A stretch of 64,000 nucleotides of DNA, from positions 797,001 to 861,000 of the forward strand of contig NZ_AP024907.1 of the NCBI RefSeq assembly GCF_024347135.1, given 5' to 3'. Below the pieces are notes generated by a model. The model made no database searches and was not told where the DNA came from. It was given only the letters and a program-made list of their open reading frames with translations. The position numbers were made by a program, and so were the translations under genes. The stretch comes from Vibrio spartinae. Lineage in GTDB: Bacteria; Pseudomonadota; Gammaproteobacteria; Enterobacterales; Vibrionaceae. This document shows positions 44,940-52,630 of this stretch, in pieces (within the stretch, counting starts at the first letter, position 1; each line of letters starts with the position of its first letter).

Positions 44940-46079
44940 TTATATATTTCTATTACGAGATAGCTTTTTCTTAATTTTATCATTTGCAGATTTTTTTTCT
45001 GAGTTTATAACCATAGCTACTCTGCCACTAATTCTTTTTAGAATATATACTTTTGAACTAAATTGGGTTAGCTCTTTCTTTGACTTAACTTTCCGATATT
45101 TTCTAGCGTATTTTTTTGCCTCAGACTCGCTTATTCTACAAGTTATCAAGGATAATTGTTCTTTTAATTTTCCTGCTTTTGAGTAACCTTGTTGCTGAAG
45201 AGTGTTTATGTGCCCGAGAATTGAACGGTATTTTTTTATAATGTCTTCTATATTAAAGTTATTATCTACCATATGTTCATATGTGAATAGTAACTTCCTC
45301 ACTTGAGATATTCTCTTATGGGAAGGATTAGTCTTTTTTGAGTTAACAGTGACATCGTGTACAGAAAGCCGAGATGAACACGAACTAAAATGGCTTTTTT
45401 TCTTAGATCTATGAGGTTTTACCCCAGATTTTCCGAATATTCGATAGATTTCTGATTTTAGATGAGGAATTAACTCATTGAATTCTTTCTCATCAGAGCT
45501 AATATGAATATCATCGTAGTAACGTGTATATCTTAGTCCCTGAACTTGGCAATATTTAACAAGTTCTGGCTCATCTCGGTAGAATACTAGATTGGCTATT
45601 TCACCACTTAAGGGACTGCCTTGAACTAAATAGCCTTCTTTTGTACTTAGCTCGCTAAGTGCATTTGATACTTTAGGAGGAAAGCAGAAAAAGTGTTGAA
45701 AAATACGGTTGACTTCTTTGATACTAATTGACGGGAAAAAATTTCTTATATCCTCAGACATTAACATGCGTGAATTAATATGAACTTTTGCATTGTCGAT
45801 ATAACTTTTTCCTATTTGTCCTGCTGTTATATAGTCAGGATGCTCAACCTTATCAAAAATTCTTGATTTTATGGAATCTAAAACGGCACGAAGTTTTGGT
45901 TTTGCTTTGTATGTAACTCTTAGACTGCCATCATCTTTCTCAATTTTATTAGCTACGATATAGTCATCGTTTGATGATACTATGAGCTTCTCAAGATCTT
46001 GTAACGATAAATTCAATAAATTAGCTAAAGCTTCGATACTACCAATTGGTTTCTGTGTGTATTTAGGCTGTAGATTCAC
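44940..46079 (-). CDS. Retron-type reverse transcriptase
   Basis: RNA-dependent DNA polymerase of the retron/group II-related family, 379 aa from a GTG at 46079. Retron-specific NAxxH is present as NAKVH (residues 96-100). Palm motifs follow: DIRNFFPSIS (Asp110), QGSPLSGEIAN (153-163) and the catalytic YYDD (187-190; YADD in most retrons). The region usually holding VTG reads VTV (243-245), followed by basic RNA-binding-like sequence. It overlaps the HTH gene by 17 bases, indicating coupled translation. The gene is clearly AT-richer than the core. Retron RTs copy an adjacent ncRNA into multicopy DNA; anti-phage function is inferred. Confidence 0.88.
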   Translation of the reverse strand: MNLQPKYTQKPIGSIEALANLLNLSLQDLEKLIVSSNDDYIVANKIEKDDGSLRVTYKAKPKLRAVLDSIKSRIFDKVEHPDYITAGQIGKSYIDNAKVHINSRMLMSEDIRNFFPSISIKEVNRIFQHFFCFPPKVSNALSELSTKEGYLVQGSPLSGEIANLVFYRDEPELVKYCQVQGLRYTRYYDDIHISSDEKEFNELIPHLKSEIYRIFGKSGVKPHRSKKKSHFSSCSSRLSVHDVTVNSKKTNPSHKRISQVRKLLFTYEHMVDNNFNIEDIIKKYRSILGHINTLQQQGYSKAGKLKEQLSLITCRISESEAKKYARKYRKVKSKKELTQFSSKVYILKRISGRVAMVINSEKKSANDKIKKKLSRNRNI

Positions 46080-46350
46080 TTTTTACGATTTCTCTCGCTA
46101 TTGATTTTAGACTTTCTGTAAATTCGGAGAAAGGACTATCAGAGGGCTCTTCACACATCAAAATAAGTATATTTAAAGGAACATTAAGTGCTTTACTGAT
46201 TCGAGATAATGATGATAAAGAAGGATCTCGCTTTTCATTTTCTATTTTGGATAGATAAGATTTATCCATATTAGCTTCTTCAGCCACCTGATTTAAAGAT
46301 AGTCCACGTAGTTGCCTGAATTCTTTAATAGTTTTACCGATCGCTAACAT
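46063..46350 (-). CDS. Xre-family HTH protein of the retron-like cassette
   Basis: A 95-aa protein with a Cro/CI-type HTH at about residues 6-60 (IKEFRQLRGLSLNQVAEEAN, then YLSKIENEKRDPSL) and a short helical tail. Its 3' end overlaps the reverse transcriptase start by 17 bases. In published retron classifications some types pair the RT with a small HTH protein (type VI, as I recall). It could repress the cassette promoter or act with the RT; no direct evidence separates these. Confidence 0.82.
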   Translation of the reverse strand: MLAIGKTIKEFRQLRGLSLNQVAEEANMDKSYLSKIENEKRDPSLSSLSRISKALNVPLNILILMCEEPSDSPFSEFTESLKSIAREIVKSESTA

Positions 46351-46413
46351 AATTATATCTCTTAAATATTGGAGGATTTATTTGGCTGGTTGCACAGATC
46401 TAGTGAGCTTTTG

Positions 46414-46632
46414 TTACTCCAAGTCAATGAAACCAGCCGCCAATTTTATCAAGCTCAATACCTGAACAACCACTGACAACCACTTCATTTTGTTGGCCCT
46501 ACTTGCCACTTTACTCATATTCTCAAGCTCTTCGATAGAATTATCGATTTTCTCAAGTGTGCTTTTATCTACTGTATTAACGCATTTTTCACGAGCCTCT
46601 TTAAGACGCTCGATCGATTCTTTCAAATTCAT
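46414..46632 (-). CDS. Small coiled-coil/membrane-helix protein of the retron-like cassette
   Basis: A 72-aa protein that I do not recognise. Residues 1-45 are charged and helical, likely coiled coil (MNLKESIERLKEAREKC). Residues 49-71 form one hydrophobic segment (KWLSVVVQVLSLIKLAAGF), long enough to span or dock on the membrane. An AGGT site lies 8 bases before the ATG. It is the first gene after the structured region and is followed by the HTH and RT genes on the same strand. A role as membrane-damaging effector is inference from size, hydrophobicity and position. Confidence 0.65.
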   Translation of the reverse strand: MNLKESIERLKEAREKCVNTVDKSTLEKIDNSIEELENMSKVASRANKMKWLSVVVQVLSLIKLAAGFIDLE

Positions 46633-46637
46633 ATAAT

Positions 46638-46982
46638 ATTACCTTATCTAAGTTGCACTAATCGGATACAGGATGTACCCCCTGCCAATTTGCACATCGT
46701 GGCCGAATAGAAATACAGTAGACAAACCAACCAATACCCCCAGAGAAGTGTATCTCTGGTTCTCCCCCTGCCTTCATCAAAGTTATTCAACTAAGCGATA
46801 AGGACCATCGACGTTCGATTTGAGATTTGGCTCATCACGACCGCGTGCCGATAAGAATCCTTATGTGGGCTGGAAAGATAGTTCATTTTGAATTACTACA
46901 AATGAACGGCTGTTAGGCCATATGTCAGGCTCACAATTAAGGTAATTTTTGAAAGAGCGTTACAGATGATTTCATCTGCACT
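46638..46982 (-). ncRNA. Candidate retron msr-msd non-coding RNA region
   Basis: No gene occupies this stretch, but five inverted repeats do: CAGATGA/TCATCTG (46963-46978), GTTCATTT/AAATGAAC (46881-46907), ATAAGGA/TCCTTAT (46798-46864) enclosing smaller hairpins, CCAGAGA/TCTCTGG (46740-46759), and a 7-pair stem at 46664-46680. A longer-range 9-base match, TAAGGTAAT (46938-46946) with ATTACCTTA (46638-46646), could be the a1/a2 pair, though it overlaps the next gene's ribosome site. The location 5' of the RT operon fits a retron RNA. Boundaries are approximate. Confidence 0.6.
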
Positions 46983-46988
46983 ATGGAT

Positions 46989-47017
46989 AGAATAAATGGG
47001 GGTGGACTATTTGTCAA
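46989..47017 (-). promoter_or_regulatory. Strong sigma-70 promoter of the retron-like cassette
   Basis: On the minus strand, a perfect -35 TTGACA (47012-47017) and -10 TATTCT (46989-46994) are separated by exactly 17 bases. Transcription would begin near 46982, just before the first hairpin of the structured region. Confidence 0.75.
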
Positions 47018-47038
47018 CCCTTAATTGATCAATAGTCC
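47004..47038. promoter_or_regulatory. Dyad over the cassette promoter
   Basis: GGACTATT and AATAGTCC form a perfect 8-base inverted repeat with 19 bases between, enclosing the -35 element. It could be an operator for the cassette's HTH protein, or a hairpin ending the upstream gene. Confidence 0.5.
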
Positions 47039-47056
47039 TGAATGAAATTTTAGCGG

Positions 47057-48130
47057 CTAAATTTTCTCATTAGTTTTGGACGTTGGTAGCTGAAATTCTT
47101 CTCGAATCGTTCCCAAGGCCTTAGACACTGCCTGGTTTGACAAAGGCTTACCTGTGATTTCACCCAGCAATATACCAATTTTTTCATTAGAACGGTTTTG
47201 TTTACGAAGAACCAACATGCGTTTTTTATTGTCGGTTAGTCGATAATCTACCATCTTGCGTGCTAAGTTGCGCAGCTCGGGTACATTAGTTGGATTCAGT
47301 GAAGAGTCCAGCATGTAGTGGTAAAAGTACTCATCAATTAATTTATCTCCGGACTTAGCGTTATGACGGTCTGGATGTGCGATTTGGCGTCGTAGTCTCA
47401 AGACTTCTTGCTCAAATTGTTCTGAAGAGCGTTTGGCTTGCTTATATAGAGAATTCCAAGAACCATCATGAAGCTTGGGGCGATGGGTTAGACAGTAATT
47501 CGTACTCAGATCCGGTCGCTTTTTCTTTCCTGCTTTTTCATCATTGTCACGATCATTGTTTTCTCTCTCAATATATCCGTGTTTTGTCCATGTGTGCATG
47601 AACTGTGAAAACTCTGTTGGGTTTCCACACAGGGCGCATAGTCGTGTTTTTTTATCCGCTTTTAAACTGATATCAGGCGCTAGCTTTGATCTGTTGGTTT
47701 TTTTTCCTTCACAAATCATAAGCAATGATTTGAGCATATCTTGAGTCGATATGAATAGTATGTCTTGCTCTGTGTGGGAGCTCTTATCAACAAAGTCGCG
47801 TAAATAAAAGTGAATTTGGTCGGCCGTATAACGAAAACCTCTCAACTTGATGAGGTCACTATAGTTACACTTTTCTCTTGAGATAGGGCAAAAGGACAAA
47901 TACTGGTTTGGAAGGCTACTTAAGTATTCCGATACCACGGGATCAATCACCTGTTTAATCAAGTTTATGATGTTGTGGCTTTTAGACTCTTCCGAGTATG
48001 AATGCCATTTCTCTCTAAAAATGCGAATGGCATTTGCCACAGAGTTGTCAGAATTCTCCCATACAGGGATATAAAACTGACCTAGTCGTTCTAACGCATC
48101 CATCTCAGTTTCAAATATTTTCATGTCCAA
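47057..48130 (-). CDS. Hypothetical zinc-finger protein with C-terminal HTH-like region
   Basis: A 357-aa protein of unknown function. A putative metal site is LCALCGNPTEF around residue 170 and YCLTHRP about 45 residues later, separated by a Lys/Asp-rich linker. The C-terminal 60 residues (RSNEKIGILLGEITGKPLSN onward) look like a DNA-binding HTH. It is upstream of the retron-like cassette on the same strand and divergent from the alpA-like gene. It may be a regulator of the element; I cannot name a family. Confidence 0.7.
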   Translation of the reverse strand: MDMKIFETEMDALERLGQFYIPVWENSDNSVANAIRIFREKWHSYSEESKSHNIINLIKQVIDPVVSEYLSSLPNQYLSFCPISREKCNYSDLIKLRGFRYTADQIHFYLRDFVDKSSHTEQDILFISTQDMLKSLLMICEGKKTNRSKLAPDISLKADKKTRLCALCGNPTEFSQFMHTWTKHGYIERENNDRDNDEKAGKKKRPDLSTNYCLTHRPKLHDGSWNSLYKQAKRSSEQFEQEVLRLRRQIAHPDRHNAKSGDKLIDEYFYHYMLDSSLNPTNVPELRNLARKMVDYRLTDNKKRMLVLRKQNRSNEKIGILLGEITGKPLSNQAVSKALGTIREEFQLPTSKTNEKI

Positions 48131-48209
48131 CTTTTTTGTCCAATGATTAGCCTAATCTACAGGCAACTCCTGGCATTATCAACTCAAGAATGTTGAAAAG
48201 GAGAGGGTT

Positions 48210-48437
48210 ATGAATCCATCAATGACAAACAAAACGCTGATAAATCGCAAGACCTTACTCAGCATGATCCCTTTGTCTGATCGAACCATCTATAACCTGG
48301 AACAGCGTGGTGAGTTTCCTCGTCGTATTGTTCTGACCAGCCGAAGTGTTGCTTGGGACCTAGCTGAGGTTGAGAACTGGATAGAAGAAAAGCGCAGGTC
48401 TGCGTTAAAAGCCGCAAGACCCGGTTTTATTTGGTAA
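48210..48437 (+). CDS. AlpA-family transcriptional regulator
   Basis: A 75-aa MerR-like HTH protein (LINRKTLLSMIPLSDRTIYN, then RGEFPRRI and WDLAEVENWIEEKR), typical of AlpA/excisionase-like regulators of P4-type islands. It follows AGGAGAGG-like sequence and is 12 bases before repA. It may control repA, the integrase or excision. Confidence 0.88.
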   Translation: MNPSMTNKTLINRKTLLSMIPLSDRTIYNLEQRGEFPRRIVLTSRSVAWDLAEVENWIEEKRRSALKAARPGFIW

Positions 48438-48449
48438 GTCTGAGTTCAC

Positions 48450-49445
48450 ATGACGCTTAAAGATGTAACGGATGTTCAGGCTAGGGGAACCACTCGGCAA
48501 AAAAGTGCCTCGGGTGCCAGCGATAAACTAGAGCTAAGCACGAAATATATAGACAACATCATAGCAATCCAGGAGTGCAGTGCTCAGGAGGCTAATGAAC
48601 TCGGTTTTATTGCACGGCTTTTGATTCAAGCAACCATACCGCATAGCAAACCCAAATCGAGTGAGTGGAGTCGCAAGAATGGTAATTTCACAATGCACAT
48701 GATGGCCCCCTCATCGGTAGGTTTGCCTTACGGTTGCTATGCACGTTTGCTTCTGGTTTGGATGACCACTCAAGCAGTAAGAAATAAGTCCAGATTGGAT
48801 AAAGGTTATATCGATGAGACAGAGGCACGCAGGCTTGAATTAGGAAATTCTCAGAGAAGTTTTATGGCCGAACTAGGGTTATCGGGAACTGGGGGGAAAG
48901 ATGGTTCTATTCCTCGTTTGCGTGAGCAGATGAGCAAACTTTTTAAAACCACCATTAGCGTTATGTTTACGGAACATAATGAAGGTGATGAATATATTTC
49001 TGAGGATGAGATTGGTGCCAGAGTAGCGGATGTTTCACATATATGGTGGAGCACAAAGCACCCAGATCAAAATTCATTATGGGGCTCTTGGGTAGAACTG
49101 TCGCCAAAGTTTTTTCAACTGATAACCGATAAACCAGTTCCTCTAGATATGAGGGTTTTGCGGTTGATTAAGCGCTCTCCTATGGCTCTCGATATATATT
49201 GCTGGGCAACATATCGAGTCAGCTATTTAAAACGTTCAACAGTCATTCCTTGGGAAGGGCTAATGGACCAAATAGGTGCCAATTATCCTAATACTGCTCA
49301 GGGGCATCGAGATTTCAGAAAACGGTTTCTCGATGGGCTTAAAAAAGTTCAATATGCATGGCCAGAGCTAGATGCTACTTCAACCGAAAAAGGATTGCTT
49401 TTGAAACCAAGTGCTCCACAAGTACCTCGACGGACAAAGCGATAG
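48450..49445 (+). CDS. repA: Plasmid RepA-type replication initiator
   Basis: A 331-aa protein resembling the plasmid-encoded RepA family (Pfam Plasmid_RepA-like). Central features are GLPYGCYARLLLVWMTTQAV, then SMRVLRLIKRSPMALDIYCW-type sequence and the winged-helix-like C-terminal region. It would bind the iterons directly downstream to start replication of the excised element. It follows the alpA-like gene closely. Confidence 0.82.
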   Translation: MTLKDVTDVQARGTTRQKSASGASDKLELSTKYIDNIIAIQECSAQEANELGFIARLLIQATIPHSKPKSSEWSRKNGNFTMHMMAPSSVGLPYGCYARLLLVWMTTQAVRNKSRLDKGYIDETEARRLELGNSQRSFMAELGLSGTGGKDGSIPRLREQMSKLFKTTISVMFTEHNEGDEYISEDEIGARVADVSHIWWSTKHPDQNSLWGSWVELSPKFFQLITDKPVPLDMRVLRLIKRSPMALDIYCWATYRVSYLKRSTVIPWEGLMDQIGANYPNTAQGHRDFRKRFLDGLKKVQYAWPELDATSTEKGLLLKPSAPQVPRRTKR

Positions 49446-49511
49446 AGTGGGTGGAATGAAACAGTATGTAAGCCCCATTCTTGATGTTATTAAGCTTGGG
49501 TATTTAGAAAG

Positions 49512-49611
49512 TTATCCACGCATGTTCTGTCCCGCTTTAAAGGGGGTATTTTGCGCATGTTCTGTCCCGGCTTACGCATGTTTTGTCCCGGAGTGCGCAT
49601 GTTCTGTCCCG
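49512..49611 (+). repeat. Iteron array with DnaA box (candidate oriV)
   Basis: Four direct repeats of CGCATGTTCTGTCCCG lie at 49519-49534, 49554-49569, 49575-49590 (one mismatch) and 49596-49611; the last three are spaced 21 bases, two helical turns. A DnaA-box-like TTATCCACG (49512-49520; consensus TTATCCACA) abuts the first. AT-rich DNA follows. This is the layout of an iteron-controlled plasmid origin. A short open frame across it is not a gene. Confidence 0.82.
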
Positions 49612-50135
49612 CGAAGTGCCAAAAAGTTTTTTAATAACAGGTGGTTGTAGAACTCCCTATAGTACTTTCCTGTAGGTATACCTATATAAAAATTAACCTG
49701 TAGTTAAGCAAACAAATATTGTGGATAAGATTTATAAAAATAAATTGCTTAAAACTGTCAATGAAATCATTTTTTGGGAAGTTATGTATTTTTAACTTCA
49801 TGAAAATAAAATGTTTTTTATTCTTTTTTTCTTGGCGTCTAAACATTCATTGACACTTGAGGGGCAGTTAAACACGAAGGCTTTGAATTTAGCCTAGAGC
49901 TGAAAGTGTTAGGAAAGCTGTGTTTTTCGGTGTCGTGATATTGAGTAAAGCCAACACACATAAATCGCTGTAAGACCGTTATTTTAGCGCTATTCAGTCG
50001 CTATAAGTGCGCTGTCATACCGCTATAAGTGTCGGACTTATTGAGTAAACATAGTTTACACAGGAATAAACAGTTAAATGCAGAGAAATGCACACGGGCA
50101 TGCATAACTTTCCGTGATAAAACCAAAGTTGAAAT
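49612..50135. other. AT-rich stretch between iterons and oriT
   Basis: No gene is seen. It contains an AT-rich segment (49680-49860), fitting an origin unwinding region, then two copies of CGCTATAAGTG (49999-50009 and 50021-50031) and a GTAAAC/GTTTAC dyad (50045-50059). Confidence 0.55.
49999..50059. repeat. Phased repeats and dyad before oriT
   Basis: CGCTATAAGTG occurs twice, 22 bases apart, followed by GTAAAC-ATA-GTTTAC. The helical phasing suggests a protein-binding site, perhaps controlling the tra genes. Confidence 0.45.
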
Positions 50136-50245
50136 GCGGGCAGGATGTGTGAAGTAGGCACACCATGCAAGCATGGCGAAGCCTCTTCACTTTGGACTTA
50201 TTCGCACCTTCGGAGCTCAACGTTAATCCTGCCCTGCGGGGCCAG
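50136..50245 (-). other. oriT: IncP/RP4-type origin of transfer (oriT)
   Basis: The order of elements matches RP4 oriT as I recall it: GCGGGCAGGATGTGTGAAGT at the nic end, a GAAGTAGG block, a CCATGC/GCATGG hairpin (50163-50176), TTCACT...CTTATTCGCACC, GAGCTCAACG, and AATCCTGCCCTGCGGGGCC. The complement reads ATCCTG/CCC, so nicking would fall near 50140/50141 on the minus strand. traJ and traI follow at once, as in RP4. Confidence 0.85.
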
Positions 50246-50261
50246 AGAGAGGAGACAAAGC

Positions 50262-50636
50262 ATGGCGAACAACACGAACAAGAGCACTAGAAAGAACAGC
50301 CCACCGATTAAGGTTTACTGTCTGCCAGAGGAGCGTGCGTTGATTGAATCGCTGTCCGCGCAAGCCGGTCTTAGTATTTCTACTTATCTACGTGAAGTCG
50401 GCCAAGGTTATCGCATTCAAGGTGTTACCGATGTTGAACAGGTACGCGAACTGGTAAGAGTGAATGGTGACTTAGGGCGTTTGGGTGGTTTGCTTAAGTT
50501 ATGGCTTAGTAATGATACCAAGGTAGCGAATGTGGGAGTCAATACAATCTTAGCGGTGCTTAATCGTATTGAAGCGACGCAAGATCAAATGAGCACGCTT
50601 ATGGAGTCTATTCTTCGGCCGAGGGCGGACCAATGA
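50262..50636 (+). CDS. traJ: Relaxosome oriT-binding protein TraJ (IncP type)
   Basis: Ribbon-helix-helix-type protein that binds oriT and recruits the relaxase. The ATG at 50262 with a GAGAGGAG site gives 124 aa (RP4 TraJ 123); the longer frame reads through oriT. The sequence PPIKVYCLPEERALIE and ...VNGDLGRLGGLLKLWL match RP4 TraJ strongly. Its stop overlaps the traI start by 4 bases (ATGA). Confidence 0.93.
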   Translation: MANNTNKSTRKNSPPIKVYCLPEERALIESLSAQAGLSISTYLREVGQGYRIQGVTDVEQVRELVRVNGDLGRLGGLLKLWLSNDTKVANVGVNTILAVLNRIEATQDQMSTLMESILRPRADQ

Positions 50637-52393
50637 TCGCCAAGCATGTACCGATGCGTTCACAGGGCAAATCTGACTTTGCTGGCCTGGTGAATTACAT
50701 CACCGATCACCAGAGTAAAGCACATCGACTTGGTAGTGTTCGTTTAAATAACTGTGAAGCGGAAACCGTGCGCGATGCGATCAGTGAGGTGTTGGCGACT
50801 CAGTTTAAGAACACCCGAGCGAAGAGTGATAAAACCTATCACCTGATAGTGAGCTTCCCGAGTGGTGAGTGGTTAGAAGCGAATACCTTGGCTGCGATAG
50901 AAGAGCGCATTTGTCAGGGGGTGGGCTATGGGGAGCATCAGCGTGTCAGTGCGGTACACAACGATACGGACAATCAACATATCCATATCGCCATCAATAA
51001 GATTCATCCTACACGCAACACAATCCATGAACCGTATTACCCGCATAAGAAGCTAGCGGAAATGTGCGAGGCCATCGAGCAGGACTTTGGTTTGCAGCCG
51101 GATAATCATATACCGCGCAAGCGAGGGGCCGAATCACGGGCGATGGATATGGAGCGGCATTCGGGTATTGAAAGCTTAGTGGGTTGGGTGAAGCGCGAAT
51201 GTATGAACGAGATCAAATCAGCCAATAGCTGGCAGGCGTTGCATCGGGTCATGCAGGACAATGGTTTGCAGTTAAGAACCAGAGGAAATGGGCTAGTGAT
51301 CGTTGCCGATGGTGAAGCGATCATCAAAGCGAGCACCTTGGGGCGTGAGTTTTCTAAACCCAAACTCGAAGCGCGCCTTGGTCCCTTTGAAGTAGCTGAG
51401 ACGGATTCAGTTAAGCCGAGCCGCCAATACACACATCGACCGGTTCGCTTGAAGGTGAATACCACCGAGCTATATGCCCGTTATCAAGCTGAGCAGAAAC
51501 GTGCCGCAGCGAGTAAGTCGCAAGCCCTTGAACAGGCCCGCCGTGATAAAGATCGACAGGTTGAAAACGCCAAGAGAAAAGGGCGAGGCCGTCGTGCGGC
51601 GATTAAGTTAACTGGCAGCAATAAGCTTACTAAGAAGCTTTTGTACAAACAGGCCAGTGATGCATTGAAAAGCGATCTTGAACGCATCCACAAACGTTAC
51701 CAAGAGCAACGGCAAACGATATATCAAAGCAATAAACGCCAAGCCTGGGCGGATTGGTTAAAAAGCCAAGCATTGCAGGGAGATAGCGAAGCCCTCAAAG
51801 CGCTACGTAGCCGAGAAGCGGCACAAAAGCTTAAAGGCAACACGCTAAAAGGGGATGCAGTTCAGACCGAGCCCAAAGCAACGGTCGATACGATTACGAA
51901 AAAAGGCATCATTATTTATCGAGCAGGTAACAGTGCTGTGCGTGATGATGGTGAGCGTCTACAAGTGTCGACGGCTTCCAACCAAACCAGTGTTTTAGCT
52001 GCGCTAAAGGTAGCAATGGAGCGTTACGGTGATCGTATTACCGTGAATGGCTCGCCTGAGTTCAAGGCGCGAGTGATCAAGGCGGCAGTAGATGGCAACC
52101 TGTCTATAAAGTTTGCCGACCCAGGGCTAGAGCGTCGCCGTCAGGCATTAATAGCCCAGAGCAAAAAGGCCAAACGGTCAGATAAGCCTGGTGTGTTACC
52201 GATTGGCAAAGTGCCACCTTCACGCCGTGGCCGGTTGCAGAATCTATCTCAGTTAGAGGTTTTAGCTATTCAGTCAGCCCCTGTAACTGAAAAAGCGGTG
52301 GTCATGCCAGCATTAGAGCAGCGTAAAGCCAAGCTGCAAGCTGAGCAGGCAGCTAAAAAAGCGAAACGACAACATAAGAGCCGATCACGTTGA
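50633..52393 (+). CDS. traI: MOBP relaxase TraI (IncP type)
   Basis: Nicks oriT and pilots the strand into the recipient. The 586-aa protein begins MIAKHVPMRSQGKSDFAGLV, nearly RP4 TraI, with the nicking tyrosine at residue 22 and the metal-binding histidine triad region HNDTDNQHIHIAINKIHPTR. The C-terminal third is basic and less conserved. It is shorter than RP4 TraI (732 aa). Translation is probably coupled to traJ. Confidence 0.95.
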   Translation: MIAKHVPMRSQGKSDFAGLVNYITDHQSKAHRLGSVRLNNCEAETVRDAISEVLATQFKNTRAKSDKTYHLIVSFPSGEWLEANTLAAIEERICQGVGYGEHQRVSAVHNDTDNQHIHIAINKIHPTRNTIHEPYYPHKKLAEMCEAIEQDFGLQPDNHIPRKRGAESRAMDMERHSGIESLVGWVKRECMNEIKSANSWQALHRVMQDNGLQLRTRGNGLVIVADGEAIIKASTLGREFSKPKLEARLGPFEVAETDSVKPSRQYTHRPVRLKVNTTELYARYQAEQKRAAASKSQALEQARRDKDRQVENAKRKGRGRRAAIKLTGSNKLTKKLLYKQASDALKSDLERIHKRYQEQRQTIYQSNKRQAWADWLKSQALQGDSEALKALRSREAAQKLKGNTLKGDAVQTEPKATVDTITKKGIIIYRAGNSAVRDDGERLQVSTASNQTSVLAALKVAMERYGDRITVNGSPEFKARVIKAAVDGNLSIKFADPGLERRRQALIAQSKKAKRSDKPGVLPIGKVPPSRRGRLQNLSQLEVLAIQSAPVTEKAVVMPALEQRKAKLQAEQAAKKAKRQHKSRSR

Positions 52394-52630
52394 TGTGATG
52401 GCAAAGGAATCGACGGAAGCCCTAACCGCTTCGGTTGGTAATGACACCGATGTTTAACCCTATTTGACCGCGCGTTTAACGGTGTCGCGCTGGTCGGGCG
52501 CCGAGATAGTAAGTGGCGAGCTAGCTCTGTACAGGCCCACATTCACCGCTGGTAACGGCAGGAGTAGAGATCAAGTTTCTACAGGTTGGTGAATGCAACT
52601 TTTAGTCATAACAACTAAGAGTAATTAACC

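Noticed and set aside
49411..49650. 79-codon open frame after repA
   Set aside because: It runs through the four iterons and has no recognisable product; the repeats explain the open frame.
50145..50261. Upstream extension of traJ
   Set aside because: The extension reads through oriT; the ATG at 50262 has the ribosome site and matches RP4 TraJ.
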